Under the pieces are notes generated by a model, which searched no databases, was not told the DNA's origin, and was given only the letters and a program-made list of their open reading frames with translations. Shown one piece after another: positions 50,647-58,618 of a DNA stretch of 64,000 bases; the stretch's first letter is position 1; every line of letters begins with the position of its first letter. The stretch comes from Fructilactobacillus myrtifloralis (GTDB taxonomy: Bacteria > Bacillota > Bacilli > Lactobacillales > Lactobacillaceae): NCBI RefSeq assembly GCF_024029335.1, contig NZ_CP097116.1:682001-746000 (forward strand), given 5' to 3'. Position numbers and translations under genes: made by a program.

Positions 50647-50898
50647 TTAGCGTTTAATTTGGACCCGAATGTCACAATCAATTTCAGCTGGTTCAACCTG
50701 TTCTTGGTAGTCGAAGTTGGCTTCGTTGAAGTAGTGTTTCATTTCATCATTAATGACGTTTAAGTCCCTGACATCCCCGGTTTGGCGCTTGATCAGTAAT
50801 GTGTATTCCTTCGTATCTTCATCCACATTTTCGAAGTCATAAATTACATCAACGGTGTTTAAAATTTCTTGAATTAACTGGCGTTCTGTCATTTCCAT
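50647..50898 (-). CDS. Small hypothetical acidic protein
   Basis: An 83-residue acidic protein with no recognised motif; it starts METERQ-like (MEMTERQLIQEILNTVDVIY) and alternates charged helices and strands (KEYTLLIKRQTGDVR, EIDCDIRVQIKR). The ATG at 50898 is preferred because AAAGGA lies nine to ten bases upstream; the ATG at 50907 touches that site. It is a single gene with its own terminator between glpK and the phosphatase. Function unknown. Confidence 0.6.
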   Translation of the reverse strand: MEMTERQLIQEILNTVDVIYDFENVDEDTKEYTLLIKRQTGDVRDLNVINDEMKHYFNEANFDYQEQVEPAEIDCDIRVQIKR

Positions 50899-51037
50899 CT
50901 GCTTCATTTCCTTTCGTAAGTCATTACCATAAGCGTAGTGCAATTAGCTTCGTTTGTAAACAATTATTATACTTCAATTCTCGAATCTTTCAGTGCTATA
51001 ATAGCGGTATGACAATCGAGCAAAGGACGTGAATCAG

Positions 51038-51844
51038 ATGAAGAACGAACGCATCATCAAGCTTGATTCTACGGAAAATCTCCGGGAATTAGGTGGTTAC
51101 CAAACGACTGATGGGCGCACCATTAAATGGCATAAATTACTGCGTTCTGGAAGTTTAGGTCTGCTGACGCCCACTGACCAAGCCTTTTTAGAGGCATACG
51201 GAGTCCGTTATGACGTGGACTTTCGTTCTGGTCAAGAACGAACGACCGCCCCAGATGCGGTTACCGCTGGTCAGATTGAATACCTGTTTGATCCCGTGTT
51301 TGACGAGGACCGAACCGATAACTCGCAGGATCCGGCCGAATTTCGTCAGATGCTCGAGGACAATCCCAACTACGCCCATGACCACATGGTCGACGTCTAC
51401 CAACGGATGGTGCTTAACGACGGCTGTCACCAAGCCTACCGCCGGTTTTTTAAAATCCTGTTGCAAAATGACCAACCCGAGCAAACCCTATTGTTTCACT
51501 GTACGGCTGGGAAGGATCGGACGGGCATGGCCGCCGTGTTCCTGTTGGCTGCCCTCGGAGTTGATTTAGAGACGATCAAGCAGGACTACATTTTAACAAA
51601 CCAAGTAGTGAAGGATGTAGTGGACCAAAAAATGGCAGCCGTTCGCGCTGAGGGCTTTTCCGAAGCCGCCATTCGGAACCTACGGGAACTGTATACCGTT
51701 GACATGGACTTTTTAGACGCGGCGCTAGCAACGATTAACGAACACTATGGTAGTCTCGATCAATATCTTAGTGACGTTCTCGGAGTCGGCACTGCGGAAC
51801 GGGAACGCTTACAAGCACTCTACCTCGAACCTAATCATCACTAA
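51038..51844 (+). CDS. Tyrosine-protein phosphatase (Y_phosphatase3 family)
   Basis: A 268-residue phosphatase like Listeria LipA and mycobacterial PtpB-type enzymes. The N-terminal NLRELGGYQTTDGRTIKWHKLLRSGSL is the family opening, and the P-loop C-x5-R is HCTAGKDRTGMAA near residue 160. A general-acid Asp follows in the EDNPNYAHDHMVDVY region. ATG 51038 sits ten bases after AAAGGA; the GTG at 51029 is too near. It precedes tyrS by 13 bp. It may act on phosphotyrosine or phosphoinositide; substrate unknown. Confidence 0.87.
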   Translation: MKNERIIKLDSTENLRELGGYQTTDGRTIKWHKLLRSGSLGLLTPTDQAFLEAYGVRYDVDFRSGQERTTAPDAVTAGQIEYLFDPVFDEDRTDNSQDPAEFRQMLEDNPNYAHDHMVDVYQRMVLNDGCHQAYRRFFKILLQNDQPEQTLLFHCTAGKDRTGMAAVFLLAALGVDLETIKQDYILTNQVVKDVVDQKMAAVRAEGFSEAAIRNLRELYTVDMDFLDAALATINEHYGSLDQYLSDVLGVGTAERERLQALYLEPNHH

Positions 51845-51857
51845 CGCGGAGGAAACT

Positions 51858-53114
51858 ATGAATATCATCGAAGATTTACAGTGGCGTGGGGCCATTAACC
51901 AACAGACTGACGCCGCTGGTTTGGAAGCAACCATTGACGAACACCCGATTGCCCTGTATTGTGGCGTTGATCCAACTGGTGACAGTATGCACATTGGCCA
52001 CCTGATTCCCTTTATGATCATGGAACGCTTTGCGCGCGCTGGCCACCATCCCTACATCGTCATTGGAGGAGCAACCGGATCGATTGGAGACCCCAGTGGT
52101 CGGAAAACGGAACGGCAGTTACAAACTAAGGAACAAGTCGAAAAAAACGTGGCAGCGCTGACCGCACAAATGGAGCACCTGTTTGGAAATAACTCGAACA
52201 TCAGCATCGTTAATAACTACGACTGGACCAAGGATTTAACCCTCCTCGACTTTTTACGGGATTACGGCAAGCTGTTTAACGTCAACACGATGTTAAACAA
52301 GGAAGTGGTCGCAAGTCGTCTCGCCCAGGGGATTTCCTTCACAGAGTTTACCTACCAAATCCTGCAAGCGTATGACTTTTTCCAGCTCCATGAACAGCAC
52401 GATGTACAACTAGAGATTGGGGGCGCTGACCAGTGGGGTAACATTACCGCCGGGATCGATCTGATCCACAAACTGCGGGGGCCTGAAACCAAGGTCTATG
52501 GCCTCACGATTCCCCTCATGCTCAAGTCTGATGGGACTAAGTTTGGTAAGACGGCGGGTGGCGCCGTTTGGTTGGACCCAGAAAAAACGTCTCCTTACGA
52601 ATTTTACCAATTCTGGTTCAACCAGGATGATTGCGATGTGATTAAATACCTGAAGTACTTTACCTTCCTTGACCACGCAGAAATTGACCACCTGGAACAA
52701 CAGGTGGAAACGGAACCCTGGAAACGGGAAGCGCAACGGCGGTTAGCTGAGGAAGTAACTGCGTTTGTACACGGACAAGCGGCCGTTGAAGATGCCGAAC
52801 GGATTGCGAAGTTACTCTTTACCGGGAACGTCCAAGAGTTAAGTCCGGTTGAGGTCGGGCAGGCCTTTAATAACGTCCCGACCGTTACAATCAATGCAGA
52901 ACCGCAGAACATCATCGACCTCTTGTTAGCGATGCACGTGGATAGTTCCAAACGCCAAGCCCGCGAAGACGTCCAAAACGGGGCCATTACCGTCAATGGA
53001 ACCAAGGTTACGGATGTGAACGCTACGATTGATCCCGCTGATCATTTTGACGGACAATACGTGATTGTCCGGCGAGGGAAGAAAAAACACTTCTTAGCCC
53101 GGGTCACTAATTAA
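51858..53114 (+). CDS. tyrS: Tyrosyl-tRNA synthetase
   Basis: A 418-residue class I synthetase charging tRNA-Tyr. The CGVDPTGDSMHIGHLIP segment has the HIGH motif near residue 44, GGADQWGN near 192 contacts tyrosine, and KFGKTAGG near 230 is the KMSKS equivalent. A C-terminal S4 RNA-binding domain spans about 350-418. ATG 51858 follows GCGGAGGA; the upstream frame overlapping the phosphatase gene is not real. I saw no T-box in the 13-bp spacer, so regulation would come from the phosphatase promoter. Confidence 0.95.
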   Translation: MNIIEDLQWRGAINQQTDAAGLEATIDEHPIALYCGVDPTGDSMHIGHLIPFMIMERFARAGHHPYIVIGGATGSIGDPSGRKTERQLQTKEQVEKNVAALTAQMEHLFGNNSNISIVNNYDWTKDLTLLDFLRDYGKLFNVNTMLNKEVVASRLAQGISFTEFTYQILQAYDFFQLHEQHDVQLEIGGADQWGNITAGIDLIHKLRGPETKVYGLTIPLMLKSDGTKFGKTAGGAVWLDPEKTSPYEFYQFWFNQDDCDVIKYLKYFTFLDHAEIDHLEQQVETEPWKREAQRRLAEEVTAFVHGQAAVEDAERIAKLLFTGNVQELSPVEVGQAFNNVPTVTINAEPQNIIDLLLAMHVDSSKRQAREDVQNGAITVNGTKVTDVNATIDPADHFDGQYVIVRRGKKKHFLARVTN

Positions 53115-53121
53115 CTTAACT

Positions 53122-53160
53122 TAAAAAAGCTCTCGTCATTCACTGACGGGAGCTTTTTTA
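53122..53160 (+). terminator. Intrinsic terminator of tyrS
   Basis: AAAAAAGCTC-CGTCA and TGACG-GAGCTTTTTT arms. Confidence 0.9.
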
Positions 53161-53230
53161 ACATTGTGACCACACAAAAACAGGATCATCCCAGCGGGAC
53201 AATCCTGTTTCATTAATGAAGCTGATTTGT

Positions 53231-53926
53231 TTACCAGTAGTTGTGGGCGTTCCGGAAAGCAACGGCGTTTGCAACTGAACCGTACCGGCTAACAGCGTAT
53301 TGACGAGCAACCCGTTCTTGGTTAGCTGGTGAGTAATCACCGTTCAAGTATGATGAAGACAATTGGTATTTACCAATGTATTGACCATTCCGGGCCGTGT
53401 ATGAGCCACCAGATTCAACAGCGGCGATGGAGTCTAAGGAACCATCACTTTCGGCACCAGTATTACTGCTTGCTTGGGTAGCAGCTGGAGCTTGCGTTTG
53501 GGCTGGTTGTGCAGCTGGTTGAGCTGGAGCTTGCGTTTGGGCTTGCTTAGCAGCAGGTTGAGCGGCTGGCGTCGTTGCTTGCGCAGCAGCTTTAGCTGGA
53601 GTAGCAGCTTGGTTGTTAGTTGATTCAGCAACCGGTTGGGCAGGCGCAACTTTAGCAGCTTGGGAAGCTGAGTTGGCAACCTTAACGTTTCCGTTGTCAC
53701 CAACGATGAAAACTTCACCAACGTAGATGCGGTTGATGTCTTTAATGTTGTTAGCTTTTTGCATAATGTTAACAGACACACCGTAAGTTTGGGCTAATTC
53801 TGATAACGTATCACCAGAGTGCACCGTGATCTTAGTTGAGGCATCAGCGTTGTTAGCACCAGCAAACATAACTCCAGCCGATACAGCAGCAACTGCGGCA
53901 ATTGACTTAAGACCTTTTAACTTCAT
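53231..53926 (-). CDS. apf: LysM-containing Apf-type extracellular cell-wall protein
   Basis: A 231-residue secreted protein. The signal peptide ends near ADA-STK. One LysM domain (ITVHSGDTLSELAQTYG...IYVGEVFIV, about residues 33-76) binds peptidoglycan. A linker of some 75 residues is almost wholly Ala, Pro, Gln and Thr, with repeats of AQTQAPA. The C-terminal GGSYTARNGQYIGKYQLSSSYLNGD...VARQYAVSRYGS is the lysozyme-like domain of aggregation-promoting factors. Strong codon bias suggests high expression. Three WalR-type half-sites lie upstream. Confidence 0.87.
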   Translation of the reverse strand: MKLKGLKSIAAVAAVSAGVMFAGANNADASTKITVHSGDTLSELAQTYGVSVNIMQKANNIKDINRIYVGEVFIVGDNGNVKVANSASQAAKVAPAQPVAESTNNQAATPAKAAAQATTPAAQPAAKQAQTQAPAQPAAQPAQTQAPAATQASSNTGAESDGSLDSIAAVESGGSYTARNGQYIGKYQLSSSYLNGDYSPANQERVARQYAVSRYGSVANAVAFRNAHNYW

Positions 53927-54036
53927 AAAATAAATCTCTCCTTAAATAGTAAATGTAAAATCCAGGTCGTGTAACTAGAATGATTGCTCGATGACGCATT
54001 CGCATCAAACAACAATTGCTATACTAATGGGGTAAC

Positions 54037-54064
54037 GTTACAGAGAGATTACAGAAAGGTTACT
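54037..54064 (-). promoter_or_regulatory. WalR-type box upstream of the Apf-type gene
   Basis: On the minus strand AGTAAC-N5-TGTAAT-N5-TGTAAC. The last two half-sites match the WalR consensus TGTWAH-N5-TGTWAH exactly; the first differs at one base. It lies next to a TATAGC/TAGTAT -10 candidate at 54018-54026. The gene-free interval 53927-54355 otherwise holds the leader and, at its far end, a terminator; 54065-54290 is AT-rich and I see nothing in it. Confidence 0.6.
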
Positions 54065-54290
54065 GAAAATCGCTTTTTTGTAATCTCGCAATCATTTAGA
54101 CATATTTTGTTACTTAAAGACCTGGAACCGGAGCGAATTACTACCAGCATGGGCATTAAATGTGTCAAACCATTTCAAATTATTGTCAACTTAATTAACA
54201 ATTTCTGCCATTTTTTTACAACTTTTTGATTATCTGCCCTTCAAGAAGTAATCACTAGTTTGCTTCGACCAGTTCAGCACATTCTGCCAC

Positions 54291-54320
54291 AAAAAAACGC
54301 TCCTAAACAGGAGCGTTTTT
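54291..54320. terminator. Intrinsic terminator of nhaC
   Basis: AAAAACGCTCCT and AGGAGCGTTTTT arms, four-base loop. Confidence 0.88.
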
Positions 54321-54355
54321 GGTAACTTAAGTTCAAAGCATAATTTTCGGAGTTT

Positions 54356-55735
54356 TTAATGTGGTTCACGTTTTAGTCCAATCCCGGTGAAGCCACTAAG
54401 AATGGAAAAGACTGGACAAAGTAAACTAAAGAAGACAAACGGTAGGTAGTGTAAGGTCGGCACGTTCAGGGTATTGGCCACAAAGACGCCGGCAACGCCC
54501 CAGGGGACTAAATAGTTAATCACCGCTCCCCCATCTTCGAGCGCTCTCCCGAGTGCTTCTGGAGCTAAGTGGGCCTTCTTGAAGTCCGCTTTAAACGCCG
54601 TCCCGGGCAAAACAACGGACAGGTACTGTTCCCCAATGAAGAGGTTCACCCCAATCGCTGCTAACACCGTACTCAACACTAACATCCCGCTGGAATGAAT
54701 GTGCGCGGAAAACCGGTTCATAACGACCTCAATGATGCCGAGCTTAATCAACAGCCCGCCCAGCGCCAGGGCCAAAATAATCAAGGTCATCGTCCCGGTC
54801 ATGGAACTAATCCCACCCCGGTTCAAAATTTGGTTGACCTCTGGGCTAGTGGTTTTAATGGTAAATCCGTTCTGCATCACATTAGCAATTTTGGCAAAGG
54901 AGAAGTGGTGCTGCGGATTGACCATGATCATGATGCTCGTCACCGTGACGTTAATAAACAGCGTCGGAATCGTTGGGATTTTGGTCCAGGCACAAATCAG
55001 TAGCAACAAAACCGGGAGGAGCATCCACAACGAAATCGTGAAGTGACTCGATAAAACGTGGGCCGTTTGCGTAATTTTAGTCAAACTAGCGGTCTGGTGG
55101 TGATTCCCTAATAAGGTAAATAACCCCAGTGAAATCACAAAGGCCGGAATGGTCGACCACAGCATGTTTTTAATGTGGCTGTAAAGGTCATCCCCGGCAA
55201 TCGCCGAGGCCAAGTTGGTCGTGGCGGACAACGGGGACATTTTATCACTAAACACGGCCCCTGAGACGACCGCTCCCGCGATCATCGCTGGGTCAATCCC
55301 CATGGTCAACCCAATCCCCATGGAAGCGAGCCCGACCGTCGAAATGATCGTAAAGGCACTTCCAATGAAACAGCCGACAAAGGCACACATCAGAAAGACC
55401 GAAGGCAAGAACCACCGGACACTTAAGAGGTGAAACCCGTAGACCATCAGGGTCGGAATCACACCGGCCATGATCCAAACACCGATCAAACTCCCGATTA
55501 ACAGGAAGATAAACAACGGGATGATTCCATTCTTAACGCCGACGACGATGCCATCCTGAATCTCATCCCACGAATATCCGCGGACTTTCCCCCACAGCAT
55601 CAGGGCAAAGATCACAATCAAAATCGGGACAACTGGCGTCAAGTGCAGGCCAATAATCCCGATTCCCATAATCACTAACATTCCTAGTAAAATTAAGCTG
55701 GCCTCGAGCAACCGAGGCTGTTTTGTCTCTTGCAT
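54356..55735 (-). CDS. nhaC: NhaC-family Na+/H+ antiporter
   Basis: A 459-residue membrane antiporter with about eleven helices. Marks: GLASMGIGLTMGIDPAMIAGAVVSGAVFSDKMSPLSATTNLASAIAGDDLYSHIKNM near residues 135-190 and LFIGEQYLSVVLPG near 370, typical of NhaC/MleN proteins. It may exchange Na+ for H+ or couple with organic acids. The ATG at 55735 has GGAG six bases upstream; an ATG at 55741 directly touches it. It lies 14 bp after the thioredoxin gene and could share a transcript with terC-trx. Confidence 0.88.
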   Translation of the reverse strand: MQETKQPRLLEASLILLGMLVIMGIGIIGLHLTPVVPILIVIFALMLWGKVRGYSWDEIQDGIVVGVKNGIIPLFIFLLIGSLIGVWIMAGVIPTLMVYGFHLLSVRWFLPSVFLMCAFVGCFIGSAFTIISTVGLASMGIGLTMGIDPAMIAGAVVSGAVFSDKMSPLSATTNLASAIAGDDLYSHIKNMLWSTIPAFVISLGLFTLLGNHHQTASLTKITQTAHVLSSHFTISLWMLLPVLLLLICAWTKIPTIPTLFINVTVTSIMIMVNPQHHFSFAKIANVMQNGFTIKTTSPEVNQILNRGGISSMTGTMTLIILALALGGLLIKLGIIEVVMNRFSAHIHSSGMLVLSTVLAAIGVNLFIGEQYLSVVLPGTAFKADFKKAHLAPEALGRALEDGGAVINYLVPWGVAGVFVANTLNVPTLHYLPFVFFSLLCPVFSILSGFTGIGLKREPH

Positions 55736-55749
55736 CTTCATCTCCTACT

Positions 55750-56070
55750 CTACTGTGCTGCTAACTTGCGTTCTAAATAATGCGTTAATTGGGCGACCGA
55801 ATAAAGGCCGGTCACCTTTTCGACTCCTTTGCCGTTCACAAAGAGGACGTAACTGGGAAGCCCCAGCACCCGGTATTGTTTGGCCAGTGCTTGGTTTTGA
55901 TCAACGTTTAGTTTCGCAAACTTCACCCGACCGGCAAAATCATGATCCAATTGGTCTAAGACGGGTTCCATGCGTCGACAGGGAGCGCACCACGGCGCCC
56001 AAAAATCGACCAACGTCATTGGACCCTGGACTGCAGTAGCAAAATTAGTTTGAGTGAGTTCAACTGCCAT
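55750..56070 (-). CDS. Thioredoxin
   Basis: A 106-residue thioredoxin. The redox motif is VDFWAPWCAPCRRMEPVL (WCAPC, residues 27-31; Ala replaces the usual Gly), the cis-Pro is in YRVLGLPSYVLFVNG near residue 73. It reduces protein disulfides in the cytosol. GGAGGAG stands eight bases before ATG 56070. Its start overlaps the end of terC by 11 bp. A second, canonical thioredoxin may exist elsewhere; this one may be specialised. Confidence 0.9.
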   Translation of the reverse strand: MAVELTQTNFATAVQGPMTLVDFWAPWCAPCRRMEPVLDQLDHDFAGRVKFAKLNVDQNQALAKQYRVLGLPSYVLFVNGKGVEKVTGLYSVAQLTHYLERKLAAQ

Positions 56071-56815
56071 CTGGCTTTCTCCTCCTTCGCACAAAATGAA
56101 TAATTAAAGTTCCCGTAATGGCTGCAATCACAAAGATTCCAAACCAGGTGGCGGGAATTTCAATGTCGATGGCAGGGATGGAGAGTAAGAGCTTCACCCC
56201 AATTACAAAGACCAACACATAGGCCATCGTTTTTAATTCTGGAATCCGCTTCATGATGTTCATAATGACTTCGGCAATGCCCCGCATAGCTAAAATGCCA
56301 GCCATCCCCCCGATTAAGACCACCACCGGGTTACTGGAAACCGCGAGTGAAGCTAACACGGAATCAATCGAAAAGAGAATGTCCATAAATTCAATTTGGA
56401 GTACCACCCACCAGAAGAACTTGCGACTGTGGGGATTACCGCGCGTGCTGATGTTGCGCTGCTTACCCGATTGGGATCGTTTGGGAAGAAAGTACTTCAC
56501 AGCCAGGTAGATTAAGTAAAGCGCCCCCACCACCTTGATTTCCCAAAAGTGGATTAAATAGACCCCGGCTCCAATTACTAAAAAGCGAAAGACATACGCT
56601 CCCCAGAGACCGTAAAATAACGATTCCTCCTGGAGCTTCTTGGTCGGGAGTACCTGCGTCTGGGTGGCCAACACAATCGCATTATCAACAGACATCACGC
56701 ATTCCAACACCACGAGGGAAAAAATGATTAACCAATCGTTTCCTGAGGTCAACACCGTTTCCCAGTTATGCAGGTCGAAAAACGGACCGTAAAGTTTTTC
56801 AATTAGGGAAAGCAC
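56060..56815 (-). CDS. TerC-family membrane protein
   Basis: A 251-residue protein with seven to eight helices of the TerC family, linked to Mn2+ export and metallation of secreted proteins in Firmicutes. Marks: VVLECVMSVDNAIVLA near residue 40 and LQIEFMDILFSIDSVLASLAV near 137, each with the acidic Asp in a helix (metal site). A basic segment KRSQSGKQRNISTRGNPHSRK lies in the cytosolic loop. AAAGGAGG precedes the ATG. It is the first gene of a terC-trx(-nhaC) unit. Confidence 0.88.
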   Translation of the reverse strand: MLSLIEKLYGPFFDLHNWETVLTSGNDWLIIFSLVVLECVMSVDNAIVLATQTQVLPTKKLQEESLFYGLWGAYVFRFLVIGAGVYLIHFWEIKVVGALYLIYLAVKYFLPKRSQSGKQRNISTRGNPHSRKFFWWVVLQIEFMDILFSIDSVLASLAVSSNPVVVLIGGMAGILAMRGIAEVIMNIMKRIPELKTMAYVLVFVIGVKLLLSIPAIDIEIPATWFGIFVIAAITGTLIIHFVRRRRKPDGS

Positions 56816-56838
56816 ATCGTTCCTCCTTTAGGTAGTCG

Positions 56839-57483
56839 TTATTTTTGCATCGCTTCTTGATCATACTTTTCCAGATCGTGGGCTTTAATCACCCGCGTGA
56901 GCTTTTTGGCATAGTTAGGATCAGTGGCATAAGTGTTCTTTTGTAACAATTTAGCTTCTTCGCGATAATCGGTGATGTTATCATTGCGATTCAAAAACTT
57001 ATCGTACAGGGCCTGATTGTGGTCTTCAATCGCGGCCTGTAAGTTCGGGTACTTACGGAACTGACCCTTTTCCGTAATGTGTTTGTGGTTAATGTACTCA
57101 CCCGTTTCGTAGATGATGTAGTTCCCATTGTAAGTTCCCTTAATCCCAAACGGATTATTGGCTTCAGTATACAGTTTGGACTTCCCCCAGTTTGACTCCA
57201 AGATTGCCTGGGCAATCACGATACTAGGTAAGACCTTGTGATCCTGCCGATACAGCTGGACCGATGGTTGCGCCACCTGTTTGATAAACTTCCGTTCGTG
57301 TTTTAACACCGGATTGTTTTCTTCCTCAAACTTCTTTTGGGCGGTAATCATCCGTTGGTAGTTAATGTGTTGGCGAATTTTATAGGTTCCAAAGAGCGCT
57401 AAAAAAACGCTGGCCACAATAAGAAAGCCAATCAGTGGATACCATAAATTGCTACGTTCTGAATTAGTTGGTTTCTGTTTCAT
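56839..57483 (-). CDS. Membrane-anchored GH73 N-acetylglucosaminidase
   Basis: A 214-residue peptidoglycan hydrolase. One N-terminal helix (about residues 15-35) anchors it outside the cell. The GH73 domain follows with SIVIAQAILESNWGKSKLYTEANNPFGIKG near residue 90 (catalytic Glu in ILESNWG), YINHKHITEKGQFRKYPNLQAAIEDH and TYATDPNYAKKLTRVI. AAAGGAG lies 12-13 bases before ATG 57483, slightly long. It lies about 24 bp upstream of terC in the same direction. Role: cell-wall turnover or daughter-cell separation. Confidence 0.86.
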   Translation of the reverse strand: MKQKPTNSERSNLWYPLIGFLIVASVFLALFGTYKIRQHINYQRMITAQKKFEEENNPVLKHERKFIKQVAQPSVQLYRQDHKVLPSIVIAQAILESNWGKSKLYTEANNPFGIKGTYNGNYIIYETGEYINHKHITEKGQFRKYPNLQAAIEDHNQALYDKFLNRNDNITDYREEAKLLQKNTYATDPNYAKKLTRVIKAHDLEKYDQEAMQK

Positions 57484-57641
57484 GTTATTATTGCACTCCT
57501 TTGTATTCTTCATTATACCCCATTGATTTCCAAAATTAATTACAGTTTGCTTTCAAATCATTAGAAAATCAGGGCGAAAGCTAAACTTTTCCCCAATTTT
57601 CCATTATAATGGTAGGTAATGCGTAAAAAGGAGGCAATCAC

Positions 57642-58565
57642 ATGATTAAAACCGATAAAATCAACCAAAACATCGAATGGGTCCAGGTCACCGATTGCCT
57701 CCCCGTCGAGAAAAAAACTTTAAAGCAGGAGTACCACCTCACGACCGAGATGCTCTACTACGCGCTTGACCACCACGAACGCCCCCGCTTGGAATACTAC
57801 GAAGATGAACAGTTATTGCTCATCATTTTTGACGTTGCCGAACCGACCCGTTTTAACGGTGATATTGCCGCCGAACCAATTGGGCTAATCGTGCGTGGTG
57901 ACACCCTCTTTACCTTTACCGCTAACCAAACTAACTTCGTTAATCCGCTGATTCGGTCAATCGTTGACAAATTACCTCAAGTTCAGCGCGATAACGCCGC
58001 TCCGCTGGACATTGTCCTCAAAACCATGTACCAGCTTGCCATCCAATACTTCGATTATATCAACCACATCAACAGTATTCGGACGAGCATCCAACGGAAC
58101 TTACGGGGCCGGACTAACAAAGCAGCAATTAACCAACTGCTAAACCTGCAAACCGACCTGGTCTACTTTTTAACTTCGCTCTCGGCTAACAACGATATGT
58201 TAACCATGTTTAAGCGTAAGTTAGGTAAGACCTTATCGGATAATGACAACGACGTGTTAGACGACGTCATCATCGAAATTCAGCAGGGACTGTCCATGGC
58301 GCAAATGGCAAATCAAGCTGCCCAACAGGTAGCCAACGCCTATTCCAACCTGCTGGACAGTAACCTGAATACCACGATGAAATTTCTGACCGTCTTCTCG
58401 ATCGTGCTAACGGTTCCAAACATTGTCTTTGGTTTTTACGGAGAAAACGTCAAGCTTCCGTTTATGGACAGTCCGATTGCCTGGCAGCTCACAATCGTGA
58501 TTACCGCCATCTTCGTGGTAATCGTGCTGCTCATCATGCGCTTTAGTGACTTCTTTAACCGTTAA
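57642..58565 (+). CDS. CorA-family metal-ion channel with GEN instead of GMN
   Basis: A 307-residue CorA-like protein with a large N-terminal cytosolic funnel and two C-terminal helices. Family features are the YALDHHERPRLEYYEDEQLLLIIFDV strand region and the long stalk helix ending in LTVFSIVLTVPNIVFGFYG. The selectivity signature after helix 1, normally GMN, is GEN (Gly267, Glu268, Asn269). An acidic residue there would change the pore entrance. AAAGGAGG precedes the ATG. It is a single gene closed by a terminator. Whether it carries Mg2+, another metal or none is open. Confidence 0.85.
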   Translation: MIKTDKINQNIEWVQVTDCLPVEKKTLKQEYHLTTEMLYYALDHHERPRLEYYEDEQLLLIIFDVAEPTRFNGDIAAEPIGLIVRGDTLFTFTANQTNFVNPLIRSIVDKLPQVQRDNAAPLDIVLKTMYQLAIQYFDYINHINSIRTSIQRNLRGRTNKAAINQLLNLQTDLVYFLTSLSANNDMLTMFKRKLGKTLSDNDNDVLDDVIIEIQQGLSMAQMANQAAQQVANAYSNLLDSNLNTTMKFLTVFSIVLTVPNIVFGFYGENVKLPFMDSPIAWQLTIVITAIFVVIVLLIMRFSDFFNR

Positions 58566-58574
58566 TTCACTCAA

Positions 58575-58614
58575 TAAAAAAGCACCGCTTGCTAACTAGC
58601 AGGCGGTGCTTTTG
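58575..58614. terminator. Bidirectional intrinsic terminator
   Basis: AAAAGCACCGC and GCGGTGCTTTT arms with an inner GCTA/TAGC stem. Confidence 0.88.
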
Positions 58615-58618
58615 CTTC

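Noticed and set aside
51845-51857. T-box riboswitch for tyrS
   Set aside because: Only 13 bases separate tyrS from the preceding gene; no T-box sequence is present.
53434-53781. Lys/Leu-rich frame inside the Apf-type gene
   Set aside because: It is an alternative frame of the repetitive Ala/Pro/Gln linker; its composition comes from the repeats.
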